Assembly (NCBI GenBank): GCA_002375205.1
Contig: DFLL01000020.1
Coordinates: 1 to 30,068 of the forward strand
DNA length: 30,068 nucleotides
Direction: 5' to 3'
DNA from: Caryophanales bacterium UBA3620
Lineage (GTDB): Bacteria > Bacillota_I > Bacilli_A > RF39 > UBA660
The position numbers and the translations under genes were made by a program. A model generated the notes under the pieces. It had not been told where the DNA came from and did no database searches. It worked only from the letters and a program-made list of their open reading frames with translations. Positions 6,742 through 14,139 of the stretch are shown piece after piece. Numbering within the stretch: position 1 is the first letter of the stretch; each line of letters starts with the position of its first letter.

Positions 6742-7816
6742 TAAACCACTCTTTTATCTTCGTAAAAAAACTATTATTTTCTTTTCTTTTTTTATTTTTA
6801 ATTATAAAAATATCTTCTTCATCTATTAAATTATTATCTAAATATATTTTTATTACCCCTACTTTTTCATTATTTTTAATATTATCCTTCTTATCTAGAA
6901 TAATATGGCTAGTAAGATACTTAGTTTCCTCTTTCTTGAGCATTATATATACATCATTATTTATATATAGAGTATCATTAATATAATAAGACTCTCCTGG
7001 TAAAACAAATTTATCTTTATTTAACACTTTATAAGAATCATAATTATCTTTAGCATAATTATATAGTTCTAAATGCGTATTCCAATCATCAGAATCTCTT
7101 ATAGTTACAGCAATTAAGTTCATATTATTAATATTGGCACTAGATACCAAGGTTCTACCTGATTCTTCTGTATAGCCAGTTTTACCCCCAGTAATAAAGT
7201 CATACTTAAGTAATTTATTTTTATTATTCCATATATATGTCTTTTTATTAGTAGTTACCTTATACTTCTTAGTACTTACTATTTCTCTATATACATCATA
7301 TTTCATTGCATACCTTGTAAGAAGAGCCATATCATAAACCGATGAATAGTTACCCCTAGGAGTAGGAAGGCCACTTGGATTATAAAAAGTTGTATTTTTC
7401 ATACCAATTTCTTTAGCTTTATTATTCATCATTCTTACAAATTCTTCTTCACTACCTCCAACATAAGATGCAATCATACTCGCGGCATCATTACCAGATC
7501 TTAACATAAGACCATATATTAAATCCCTTAATGATATTTCTTCTCCTTCTTCAATATAAATACCAGATCCATATGCCTTCTTAATTGAAGAATCTACTAC
7601 TACTAAATCATCTAATTTACCAGACTCAATAGCAAGAACACTAGTCATTATCTTCGTAATACTAGCTATTAATCTCTTTGAATCTTTATCTTTAGAAAGA
7701 AGTACTCTACCAGTATTAGCATCCATTAATATATAAGAATGAGCACTACTAGTACTAGCATTTACTCTTCCTACAAATATAATTGCTAATAATAAAATTA
7801 ATAATAATTTCTTCAT
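6734..7816 (-). CDS. dacB: D-alanyl-D-alanine carboxypeptidase (PBP5/DacB-like)
   Basis: A 360-residue low-molecular-weight penicillin-binding protein that trims the terminal D-Ala from peptidoglycan stem peptides. A cleavable signal peptide (MKKLLLILLLAIIFVGRVNA) is followed by the peptidase S11 domain with its three motifs: SITK (Ser nucleophile), SGN in LRSGNDAAS, and KTG in GGKTGYTEESG. A beta-rich C-terminal domain follows, and the final FFTKIKEWFND segment could be the membrane-anchoring amphipathic helix of this family. Linkage to spmA-spmB favours a DacB-like role in spore cortex, though a general DacA-like role is also possible. Confidence 0.94.
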   Translation of the reverse strand: MKKLLLILLLAIIFVGRVNASTSSAHSYILMDANTGRVLLSKDKDSKRLIASITKIMTSVLAIESGKLDDLVVVDSSIKKAYGSGIYIEEGEEISLRDLIYGLMLRSGNDAASMIASYVGGSEEEFVRMMNNKAKEIGMKNTTFYNPSGLPTPRGNYSSVYDMALLTRYAMKYDVYREIVSTKKYKVTTNKKTYIWNNKNKLLKYDFITGGKTGYTEESGRTLVSSANINNMNLIAVTIRDSDDWNTHLELYNYAKDNYDSYKVLNKDKFVLPGESYYINDTLYINNDVYIMLKKEETKYLTSHIILDKKDNIKNNEKVGVIKIYLDNNLIDEEDIFIIKNKKRKENNSFFTKIKEWFND

Positions 7817-7889
7817 CTAATTCACCTATTTAATCTTATTAAAAAACATTTATAATAGAATAAAATTTTTAAAAATATCTCTTTTAATA

Positions 7890-7918
7890 TTGCTATTTTT
7901 ATATTATTGCTTTATTCT
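7890..7918 (+). promoter_or_regulatory. Promoter of the coiled-coil/deacetylase pair
   Basis: TTGCTA (7890-7895), 17-nt spacer, TATTCT (7913-7918), about 19 nt before the start codon. TTTATTCTA around this -10 is mirrored on the opposite strand near 7850-7863, where the divergent dacB transcript would start. Confidence 0.55.
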
Positions 7919-7937
7919 AATAATAGAGGTGTTTTAG

Positions 7938-8213
7938 ATGAGAAAAATACTATTAGTAATTTTAACCTTTGTATTTAGTATTACATTAGGTATATTTATT
8001 TTCTTTACATATAAGTCAAATACTTTATCAAAAGAAAATAATAAATTAAAAGAAAAAATAGATAATATTACTAGTAATAATACTACTATTAAAGAAGAAA
8101 ATACTAATAATAAAGATAGAATAGATAGTATTAAAAAAGATAAAGAAAATATATTGAAGGAAGAAGAAGTATGGAAAGAAACAAAGGAAAAACTAGTAAA
8201 GGCATTATCTTAG
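7938..8213 (+). CDS. Small membrane-anchored coiled-coil protein
   Basis: A 91-residue protein with one N-terminal membrane helix (about residues 4-25) and then a Lys/Glu/Asn-rich coiled coil to the C-terminus. AGAGGTG lies 7 nt before the ATG. It overlaps the downstream deacetylase by 43 nt in another frame, so the two are probably co-translated. Its layout, a hydrophobic helix, FFTYKSN and then a coiled coil, mirrors the N-terminus of the deacetylase (LLYFTYNEY plus coiled coil), so it may act as a membrane partner. No known family recognised. Confidence 0.65.
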   Translation: MRKILLVILTFVFSITLGIFIFFTYKSNTLSKENNKLKEKIDNITSNNTTIKEENTNNKDRIDSIKKDKENILKEEEVWKETKEKLVKALS

Positions 8214-9109
8214 TACTTATATTACTTACTATTTCTTTATCTATATTATTATATTTTACTTATAATGAATATTTAGAATATAATAATATATTAAAAGATA
8301 ATAAAGAATTAAATAGTAAAATAAATATTTTAAATAAAGAATATACTAAAGAACTAGATATTAAAAAAGAACTAGAATATAACGAAAATACTTTAAATAA
8401 TATCGAAGAAGAAATTATTAAATTGAAAGAAGAAGTATTTAGTCTAGCTAGTAAATTAGAAGATAAAATTACTAATAGTGAATCTAATTATAAAATAGCT
8501 TATCTTACTTTTGATGATGGGCCATATCTCTCTACTGATGAAGTACTTGATATCTTAGATAAGTATAAAGTTAAAGCTACTTTCTTTACAATTGGTTTAG
8601 ATAAAGATATTTGTTATGATAATAATAACTATTCATGTGCTGAAACATATAAGAAAGAAGTTGATCTTGGTCATACGATAGCTAATCATACTTATACTCA
8701 TGCTATCTTTAGAGGATTATATAATAGTACTACTTCATTTATTTCTGATGTTAAAAGGCAAGAAACATTAATTGAAGAAAGAACTGGAGTAAAAACAAAT
8801 ATAGTAAGATTTCCAGGAGGTAGTTCTACCGCTAGAGGGTTAAAAGAAAGTATTATCAATGAACTTAGAAATTTAGGATATGGTTGGGCCGATTGGACCG
8901 CTAATGATGGTGACGGAGGATATTTACCTAATACAACAGTAGCATGGAATAATTTCACTAATTCAATTAATGAAAATATTGAAGTAGTATTATTTCATGA
9001 TTATAGTAATATAACAATATCTATACTACCAAAAGCAATAGAATACTTACAGGATAATAACTATATCTTACTACCCCTATTCTATAATAGTATTAAAGTT
9101 AATAAATAG
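8171..9109 (+). CDS. Membrane-anchored polysaccharide deacetylase (NodB domain)
   Basis: A 312-residue carbohydrate esterase family 4 enzyme, probably a peptidoglycan GlcNAc deacetylase. An N-terminal membrane helix (about residues 12-30) and a coiled-coil stalk (about 35-100) precede the NodB domain. Its motifs are intact: TFDDGP (Asp115, Asp116), HTIANHTYTH metal-binding histidines, RFPGGS, DWTANDGDG, and VLFHDY near the end. The ATG has AAGGAAGAAG upstream inside the preceding gene. An extracellular role is inferred from the anchor. Substrate could instead be another GlcNAc polymer. A terminator follows directly. Confidence 0.92.
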   Translation: MERNKGKTSKGIILVLILLTISLSILLYFTYNEYLEYNNILKDNKELNSKINILNKEYTKELDIKKELEYNENTLNNIEEEIIKLKEEVFSLASKLEDKITNSESNYKIAYLTFDDGPYLSTDEVLDILDKYKVKATFFTIGLDKDICYDNNNYSCAETYKKEVDLGHTIANHTYTHAIFRGLYNSTTSFISDVKRQETLIEERTGVKTNIVRFPGGSSTARGLKESIINELRNLGYGWADWTANDGDGGYLPNTTVAWNNFTNSINENIEVVLFHDYSNITISILPKAIEYLQDNNYILLPLFYNSIKVNK

Positions 9110-9111
9110 AA

Positions 9112-9138
9112 AAAAAGCGAATTACTCGCTTTTTATAA
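9112..9138 (+). terminator. Intrinsic terminator of the deacetylase transcript
   Basis: AAAAAGCGA (9112-9120) pairs with TCGCTTTTT (9126-9134) around a 5-nt loop, just after the TAG at 9107-9109. Confidence 0.88.
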
Positions 9139-9169
9139 TGTATATTATTTGTATGCCTTATGATTAACA

Positions 9170-9192
9170 GTTTATTTGTTTCACAAATAAAC
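9170..9192. other. Perfect 10-bp hairpin between convergent genes
   Basis: GTTTATTTGT (9170-9179) and ACAAATAAAC (9183-9192) flank a 3-nt loop. It lies between the convergent ends of the deacetylase and the XRE regulator gene. No T-run follows on the minus strand, so it is not a classic terminator for the regulator, but it could end or stabilise either transcript. Confidence 0.5.
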
Positions 9193-9224
9193 ATACTTTT
9201 ATTAGAATAATCAATTATATATTT

Positions 9225-9731
9225 TTATTTTAATATGAATGCTATTGTATTTAATATCACAGTTATTCCTAACATGACACCCGAAACTAAACTAGATTTT
9301 TCATTATTTAATTTATATCTACTAAAAAATGTTACAGAATTATATGCGCAAATTAAACTAACCAATGGAGCAGGACTTATATTCTTATATGTTGATATTA
9401 AAACCAAAATTATAAAGATAATAGACATCCCAATTATGCCATATTTCATTGATTTAAAGCTTATCAATTCAGAAAATTTAATTATATTTTCATCAGCCTT
9501 TTGTTCTATATCTTTTTCTGATAACCTTTCACCACTTAATAATTCATTAATTGAAATATTTAATTCTTTACTAATATCTTTCAATAAAGAATAATCTGGT
9601 AATCTTCTACCATTTTCCCAATGTGAAACTGCCCTATCAGTAACACCCAATTTATCTGCCAAATCTTGTTGTGTTAATTTTTTTTCTTTTCTCAATTCAG
9701 CAATAAATTTACCTATCTTTTCTTGATTCAT
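9225..9731 (-). CDS. XRE-family transcriptional regulator with membrane tail
   Basis: A 168-residue protein with an N-terminal Cro/CI helix-turn-helix (about residues 6-60: KLTQQDLADKLGVTDRAVSHWENGRR) followed by the common DISKELNISINELLSGE end of this subfamily. The C-terminal half has three hydrophobic segments (GIIGMSIIFIILVLIS, PLVSLICAYNSV, GVMLGITVILNTIAFIL), so it is probably anchored in the membrane and could sense an envelope signal. The ATG at 9731 is preferred to 9764 because AGAGGG lies 6 nt upstream. Target genes unknown. Confidence 0.88.
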   Translation of the reverse strand: MNQEKIGKFIAELRKEKKLTQQDLADKLGVTDRAVSHWENGRRLPDYSLLKDISKELNISINELLSGERLSEKDIEQKADENIIKFSELISFKSMKYGIIGMSIIFIILVLISTYKNISPAPLVSLICAYNSVTFFSRYKLNNEKSSLVSGVMLGITVILNTIAFILK

Positions 9732-9822
9732 TATCATCCCTCTTTTCGTAATTAATAATATCAAATAAAAATTAAAAAGTATACATACAAAGCGTAGAGT
9801 TACACTTATATAATTATTTAAA

Positions 9823-9864
9823 ATAGGTCAATTACTATGAACAATAAATAGTAATTCATTACCA
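9823..9864. other. Long inverted repeat between two minus-strand genes
   Basis: AATTACTAT (9830-9838) and ATAGTAATT (9848-9856) are perfectly inverted around a 9-nt loop, with further partial pairing of GGT and ACC outside. It lies between the small truncated-looking gene and the XRE gene. No T-run follows on the minus strand. It could be an operator for the adjacent regulator or a transcript-end hairpin. Confidence 0.4.
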
Positions 9865-9883
9865 CTTACTCTTTCTACTAATT

Positions 9884-10171
9884 CTATTCACACATAGTCT
9901 TAGGATTATAATATACCATTTTATAATCTAATACATTCATATTACTATTAATTGTACTAGGAAATATTTTTTCATCCATACCCCATTTATTACGGTATTC
10001 TTTAATAGCACGATCCCCAATATAAACATTATATTTATTAATATCAGTATTTACTTCAATATTAGATGAAGAAAAAATTAAATAAAAGAAACCAAATATA
10101 GCTAGTAACCTTATTATTATTAAAAATATAATACTACATATTATGATAATAATATACTTTTTTTCATGCAA
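9884..10171 (-). CDS. Small membrane-anchored protein, possibly truncated
   Basis: A 95-residue protein with an Ile-rich membrane helix (about residues 5-33) and then a short extracellular or periplasm-facing segment (VNTDINKYNVYIGDRAIKEYRNKWGMDEKIFP ending DYKMVYYNPKTMCE). It starts 4 nt after the DUF1846 stop, so it is probably translated from the same mRNA. From memory, the segment resembles the N-terminal part of longer envelope proteins in related bacteria that continue after a Tyr-Asn-Pro motif, so this may be a C-terminally truncated gene. I cannot name the family. Confidence 0.5.
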   Translation of the reverse strand: MHEKKYIIIIICSIIFLIIIRLLAIFGFFYLIFSSSNIEVNTDINKYNVYIGDRAIKEYRNKWGMDEKIFPSTINSNMNVLDYKMVYYNPKTMCE

Positions 10172-10175
10172 ATCA

Positions 10176-11627
10176 TCACTCTATGTATTCACTATCACAG
10201 GTTAAATTAATCTTTAACCCCTTTAGTGTTTTCTTATCTCCATTACTTACAATATAAGTAGCATGAGCTTCTACGCCACTTAAATCGCTTAAATAAGATA
10301 AGGCCTTTTCAATCATAGGGTTAGTAACAGAGCAAATACTAAGAGCAGTAAGTACCTCTAATAAAGTTAACCTAGTACCACTACCTATTTCTTTTTTTAT
10401 TTTAATCATTGGTTCTAGTACATTAGGAGAAAGTAATTTTATATCATCAGGAATATCGCTTAAATATTTAATAGCATTAATAATAGTACTACTAGGAGGG
10501 GTAAGTAATTCTGTTTGTTTACCAGTAATAATTTTATCATTTACTTTAATAGCCATTACTGGTACTCCCTCTTTATTCTTTTTATCAAGAGATGGTTTTA
10601 CAACATCTAAATAATACTCATCTACTCCAAGTTCATTCATTAATAATTTAATCTTTTTATAAGCATACTCCTCACTTAATCCTAACTTATAATTATTTTT
10701 TTCATTATAATATCTTCTTACTATTTCCCTAATAGCTGCTTCCTCTACTACTTTATTATTAGTAATACATTTACCTATTACATTAACCCCCATGTCAGTA
10801 GGAGAGTTATAAATATCCTTTTTAGATACTTTACTAAGAATACTTTTTAGTACAGGAAATAATTCAATATCTCTATTATAGTTTACGGCCTTTATATTAT
10901 ATTTTTCTAGATGAAAAGGATCAATCATATTAACATCTTTTATATCCGCTGTCGCAGCTTCATAAGCTAAATTAACAGGATGTTTAAGAGGTAAATCCCA
11001 TACCGGAAATGTTTCAAATTTAGCATATCCAGCATTAACTCCCCTTAAATTTTCATGATATATCTGTGATAGACAAGTAGCAAGTTTACCACTACCCGGA
11101 CCAGGTGCATTAACTAATATTAAAGGCTTCGTAGTCTCAATATAAGGATTAGCACCATACCCTTCTTTACTAACAATCATATCAACATCCGTTGGATACC
11201 CTTTCGTAAAAGTATGAATATAAGTCTTAATACCATTTCTATTTAACTTCTTAATAAACTTATCTGCACTAACTTGATTCTCATATAAAGTTATTACCAC
11301 ACTATTAACACTAAAGCCCATTTTTTTAGAACAATTAATAAGTTTTAATAATTCATTATCATAAGTGATACCATATTCTCCTCTTATTTTATTTCTTTCA
11401 ATATCGCCGGCATTAATACAAAAAATAATTTCTAATTCATCCTTTAATTCCTTAAACATATTTATCTTAACATCATTTTTAAATCCCGGAAGTACTCTTG
11501 ATGCATGACTATCATCAAATAATTTCCCTCCAACTTCTAAATATAATTTATCAAATAATTTAAATCTCTCTCTTATTTTTTTACTTTGCAATTTAACATA
11601 TTTATCATTATCAAACCCAATTTGCAT
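10176..11627 (-). CDS. DUF1846 (UPF0371) family protein
   Basis: A 483-residue protein of the DUF1846 family, widespread in Bacillota, large and cytosolic, with ATP-dependent or nucleotide-related folds suggested in the family but no settled function. Characteristic segments are MQIGFDNDKYVKLQSKKIRERF, FCINAGDIERNKIRGEYGITYD, VNAPGPGSGKLATCLSQIYHE, WDLPLKHPVNLAYEAATADIKDVNMIDPFHL and SPTDMGVNVIGKCI. Length is normal. AGAGGTG lies 7 nt before the ATG and a near-consensus promoter lies at 11662-11690. It ends in two tandem TGA codons directly upstream of the small membrane gene. Confidence 0.93.
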   Translation of the reverse strand: MQIGFDNDKYVKLQSKKIRERFKLFDKLYLEVGGKLFDDSHASRVLPGFKNDVKINMFKELKDELEIIFCINAGDIERNKIRGEYGITYDNELLKLINCSKKMGFSVNSVVITLYENQVSADKFIKKLNRNGIKTYIHTFTKGYPTDVDMIVSKEGYGANPYIETTKPLILVNAPGPGSGKLATCLSQIYHENLRGVNAGYAKFETFPVWDLPLKHPVNLAYEAATADIKDVNMIDPFHLEKYNIKAVNYNRDIELFPVLKSILSKVSKKDIYNSPTDMGVNVIGKCITNNKVVEEAAIREIVRRYYNEKNNYKLGLSEEYAYKKIKLLMNELGVDEYYLDVVKPSLDKKNKEGVPVMAIKVNDKIITGKQTELLTPPSSTIINAIKYLSDIPDDIKLLSPNVLEPMIKIKKEIGSGTRLTLLEVLTALSICSVTNPMIEKALSYLSDLSGVEAHATYIVSNGDKKTLKGLKINLTCDSEYIE

Positions 11628-11661
11628 AAAAATACACCTCTATTATTTACTCTATAATTTA

Positions 11662-11690
11662 ATTTTACTAAAATATTAAATATTAGTCAA
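11662..11690 (-). promoter_or_regulatory. Promoter of the DUF1846 transcript
   Basis: TTGACT (11690-11685), 17-nt spacer, TAAAAT (11667-11662). The IS30 remnant on the other strand begins right beside it. Confidence 0.75.
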
Positions 11691-12139
11691 TCAATTATGA
11701 AAAAATTATATATTTAAAAAATACTTTAGGTATTAAGCTATACTCTAAAGTATTTAGAATCTTTTTAACAGATAATGGTAGTGAATTTTTTGATGTCTTA
11801 AACTTTGAAATGGACTATGAAAATAATAAAAAGGTATCTAATTTATTTTATTGTGATCCGTATTCTTCATATCAAAAACATGGAGTTGAAGTTAATCATG
11901 AATATATAAGAAGAGTATTTCCGAAAGGAACATCTTTCAATGTTTTAAATGATGATATAGTAAAAAGATTACAAGATAATATTAATGCTATACCAAGAGA
12001 TTCATTAAATGGAAAAACACCATACAATTTAACATTAAAAAAATATCCGGATCTAATAAGAAAACTAAATTGTTCTTATATAGAACCAGATAATGTAAAT
12101 ATGTCTTTAAAAAATATTCTAGGTGATAACCATGAATAA
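11687..12139 (+). pseudogene. IS30-family transposase, C-terminal remnant
   Basis: The frame is open from 11687 and encodes the C-terminal half of an IS30-type DDE transposase: LGIKLYSKVFRIFLTDNGSEFF (second catalytic Asp in TDNGSEF), FYCDPYSSYQKHGVEVNHEYIRRVFPKGTSF (with the catalytic Glu of the family at or near VEVNHEY), and the terminal RDSLNGKTPYNL. The N-terminal helix-turn-helix and first catalytic Asp are missing; a TAG precedes 11687. An ATG at 11810 would give a 109-residue product that cannot transpose. The element therefore appears to be a 5'-deleted relic at the edge of the accessory island. Confidence 0.88.
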
Positions 12140-12380
12140 TAAACCCAAAATCAAAGACACAGTCATCTATTTTCATCCTATTATTGGCAATGTTACTTTA
12201 AAAGATATTATTGATATGCTAAAAAGTGCAAATAATGATGTTAAAACTTACGAAGCAATAACATTAAGGATGTTACAAGAACATAACATTTCAAAAGACA
12301 CTTTTTACTCATTATTTCATTTGTTAACATCATCTTATATAGATGAAATATTAGAAGACTTAGAAAACAATATTGAATAA
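12132..12380 (+). CDS. Small protein coupled to the transposase remnant
   Basis: An 82-residue acidic, mostly helical protein (MNNKPKIKDTVIYFHPIIGN ... SSYIDEILEDLENNIE). Its ATG lies inside the transposase stop region (CATGAATAA) with AGGTG 7 nt upstream, so translation looks coupled. IS30 elements normally have one gene, so this is either a passenger or accessory ORF of this IS lineage or an unrelated neighbour. A strong hairpin follows. No family recognised. Confidence 0.5.
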   Translation: MNNKPKIKDTVIYFHPIIGNVTLKDIIDMLKSANNDVKTYEAITLRMLQEHNISKDTFYSLFHLLTSSYIDEILEDLENNIE

Positions 12381-12387
12381 TAAGTTT

Positions 12388-12428
12388 CTACGATAGTTCA
12401 AGAGGAATTTCTTCTTGAACGTTCGTAG
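12388..12428 (+). other. Strong stem-loop after the IS30-linked ORF
   Basis: CTACGA and GTTCAAGA pair with TCTTGAAC and TCGTAG, giving 6 plus 8 bp separated by a 2x2 internal loop, with a 9-nt apical loop. It starts 7 nt after the preceding stop. There is no T-run, so it may be a mobile-element structure or an mRNA-stabilising hairpin rather than a terminator. Confidence 0.65.
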
Positions 12429-12700
12429 GCAAACAAACCAATTAATTCACAAATAATAGTTAATGGGCGTGCACTTAGTTTTAAAAATGACTAATTTCGT
12501 ACACTTTTTTGCGTGGAAGAAAATTTCAAACACAACAATATATTACCACATTTTAGAAAAAATGCAAGAAAAAATTAACAACCGAGCCTTATTTTTCGGG
12601 TATTTAGTTGTTAATTTTAATTTTTTTGTAAATCCGTGCAGTTTGAATAGAATTCAGTCACCTTTTTTAACTTTTTTTAATATTTTCATTTATTATGTTT
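12429..12700. other. Right flank of the IS30 remnant, no intact gene
   Basis: This stretch has no convincing gene. GTGCACTTAGTTTTAAAAATG near 12469 followed by TTTCGTACACTTTTTT near 12495 resembles, from memory, the terminal region of IS30-type elements. At 12571-12618 a perfect 12-bp inverted repeat (AAAATTAACAAC with GTTGTTAATTTT) encloses a CCGA/TCGG inner stem and is followed by a T-run near 12621, so it may be a plus-strand terminator. The junction with the broken immunity-like gene lies about 12630-12700. Confidence 0.4.
12571..12628 (+). terminator. Large hairpin with T-run, possible IS-end terminator
   Basis: A perfect 12-bp stem (12571-12582 with 12607-12618), a possible inner 4-bp stem, then TTTTTTT within 12621-12628. 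It could end the plus-strand transcript of the IS remnant and small ORF. Confidence 0.5.
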
Positions 12701-13047
12701 TTAATAGTCAAAAGCATCGTCTTCATTATTAAAACTTTTCAAAACATTTACACTATCTCTTTCACGGTAGCAGACTTTTCATATATCTTTATCTAAAGTA
12801 ACAAAGAATGTATCATCTGTTCTAGTATCACCAAAGTTATAAAAATTAGTAATACCCAAATCTTTCATTTTATTAAGATATTTTTCTTTAGCTTTCTTAA
12901 TATACTTTTTTCTTTCAAAATACTCTTTTAACATATTATCAATCCGCCATCCTTTTAATTTTCTTTTAGTAGTATTAATTATTATATTTTTATTTTCAAG
13001 ACTATACCATCATTAAATTCAAAATCTTTAAATAAATCATCTATCAT
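12701..13047 (-). pseudogene. Broken immunity-like gene with premature TGA
   Basis: The ATG at 13047 overlaps the end of the 364-residue gene (ATGATAGATGA) but its frame stops after 21 codons (MIDDLFKDFEFNDGIVLKIKI). A second frame then runs from an ATG at 12934 (MLKEYFERKKYIKKAKEKYL ... TDDTFFVTLDKDI) to a TGA at 12781-12779 and continues KVCYRERDSVNVLKSFNNEDDAFDY to TAA at 12701. The TGA falls where a tryptophan would suit the beta-strand pattern, as in Imm59-like small immunity proteins (from memory). Between the two frames lies a deleted copy of part of the neighbouring gene (12951-13005). The IS30 flank cuts off the end. Confidence 0.6.
12951..13005 (-). repeat. Copy of part of the 364-residue gene with an internal deletion
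   Basis: Positions 12951-12997 match 13674-13720 in 45 of 47 bases, and 12986-13005 match 14081-14100 in 20 of 20. The two matches share the 12-bp sequence atttttattttc, which occurs at 13709-13720 and 14081-14092 in the gene. Joining them removes 372 bp, exactly 124 codons. Confidence 0.85.
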
Positions 13048-14131
13048 TATTATTGTTCTCTCTATTTTTCCAATAATTAAATATGGTTTCCACTAACTCT
13101 CCAGATTGCTCTTCCCAATCATCTTGAACATTTTCAAATTTAGAAAAAGTATATCCAGTACTAACAGAGCTTACTTTATCCATAGGATAACCTCCTGCTA
13201 CTCCAAGTAATTCTCCACTAATCTTAAAATCTTTCTTAGAAAACTTATAAGCAAAACATCTCGTATCGTTATAAATAAATTCTCCTAATAGTTCTATTTT
13301 ATCTGGCTTACTTCCTAATTCTGTTGGATAACAAAGCCATCTTATCATATCAGATTTTGCAATACTTTCTTGTGTTATGTCTTTCAAGTATACATTATTA
13401 ACTCCTAATCTTTCCATAACGCTATATAATAAATACAACTTATTGGTATCTTGTTTTAGTATTTTTAATTTTTCATCAGATATTTTCATATCATTAATTA
13501 TCTTATATTTCATAATAAAAATATCAGCATTATCGTTATAATTAATGTTATCTATTTCATTTATTAACTTACCAATTCCCTCATCATTTAAATAACAAGA
13601 CATATCTACAATTACTTCTAAATCTCTATATACCAATGGATTAATATTCTTTGTTTTTAAATACTCTAATATCCCTTTTAATTTTCTTTTAGTAGCATTT
13701 ATTATTATATTTTTATTTTCTTCATCAAAATGTTCAAACTTAGGATCATTATTAATTATTATTAAAGACATACAATTAGCAATTCCATTATCTACTTGAT
13801 TATATACAGTAGCTAGTGTATGAATTAAAATTTCATATTTATCCATATATAATGGATAATTTTCTAAATTCGTAATAAATTCTAATTTATCACAAGTAAC
13901 TTCTAGTAACATACAGCAAAGCATAAATTTTAATTTATCCGTAGTTTTATATAATTCATCTATTAAATATGGTAACTTATTCATATCAAACGATTCCATT
14001 TTGTCACTAAAAATATTATCAACCCAACTATCAAAGTTATCTTCTGTTATATCAATATTATCTACTATATCCTTAATACTATTTTTATTTTCAAGACTAT
14101 TTACTTTCTCAATTAATTCTAAAAATGTCAT
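13037..14131 (-). CDS. Unknown 364-residue protein of the immunity-like array
   Basis: A cytosolic, acidic protein with a mainly helical N-terminal two thirds (about residues 1-245, possibly HEAT-like repeats) and a C-terminal mixed alpha/beta part (about 255-355) containing GEFIYNDTRCFAYKFSKKDFKISG, GVAGGYP and a terminal amphipathic helix ending KNRENNNNDR. No signal peptide or catalytic motif is evident. It lies 8 nt after the 275-residue gene, with AGGTG before its ATG, and ends in TGA overlapping the start of the broken downstream gene. It is probably part of the same transcript as the array. A role in toxin neutralisation is inferred from context only. Confidence 0.6.
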   Translation of the reverse strand: MTFLELIEKVNSLENKNSIKDIVDNIDITEDNFDSWVDNIFSDKMESFDMNKLPYLIDELYKTTDKLKFMLCCMLLEVTCDKLEFITNLENYPLYMDKYEILIHTLATVYNQVDNGIANCMSLIIINNDPKFEHFDEENKNIIINATKRKLKGILEYLKTKNINPLVYRDLEVIVDMSCYLNDEGIGKLINEIDNINYNDNADIFIMKYKIINDMKISDEKLKILKQDTNKLYLLYSVMERLGVNNVYLKDITQESIAKSDMIRWLCYPTELGSKPDKIELLGEFIYNDTRCFAYKFSKKDFKISGELLGVAGGYPMDKVSSVSTGYTFSKFENVQDDWEEQSGELVETIFNYWKNRENNNNDR

Positions 14132-14139
14132 ATTATCAC

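Noticed and set aside
12463..12732. Plus-strand ORF of 89 codons
   Set aside because: Phe/Asn-rich chance frame through the IS flank and palindrome; no ribosome binding site and no coding-like pattern.
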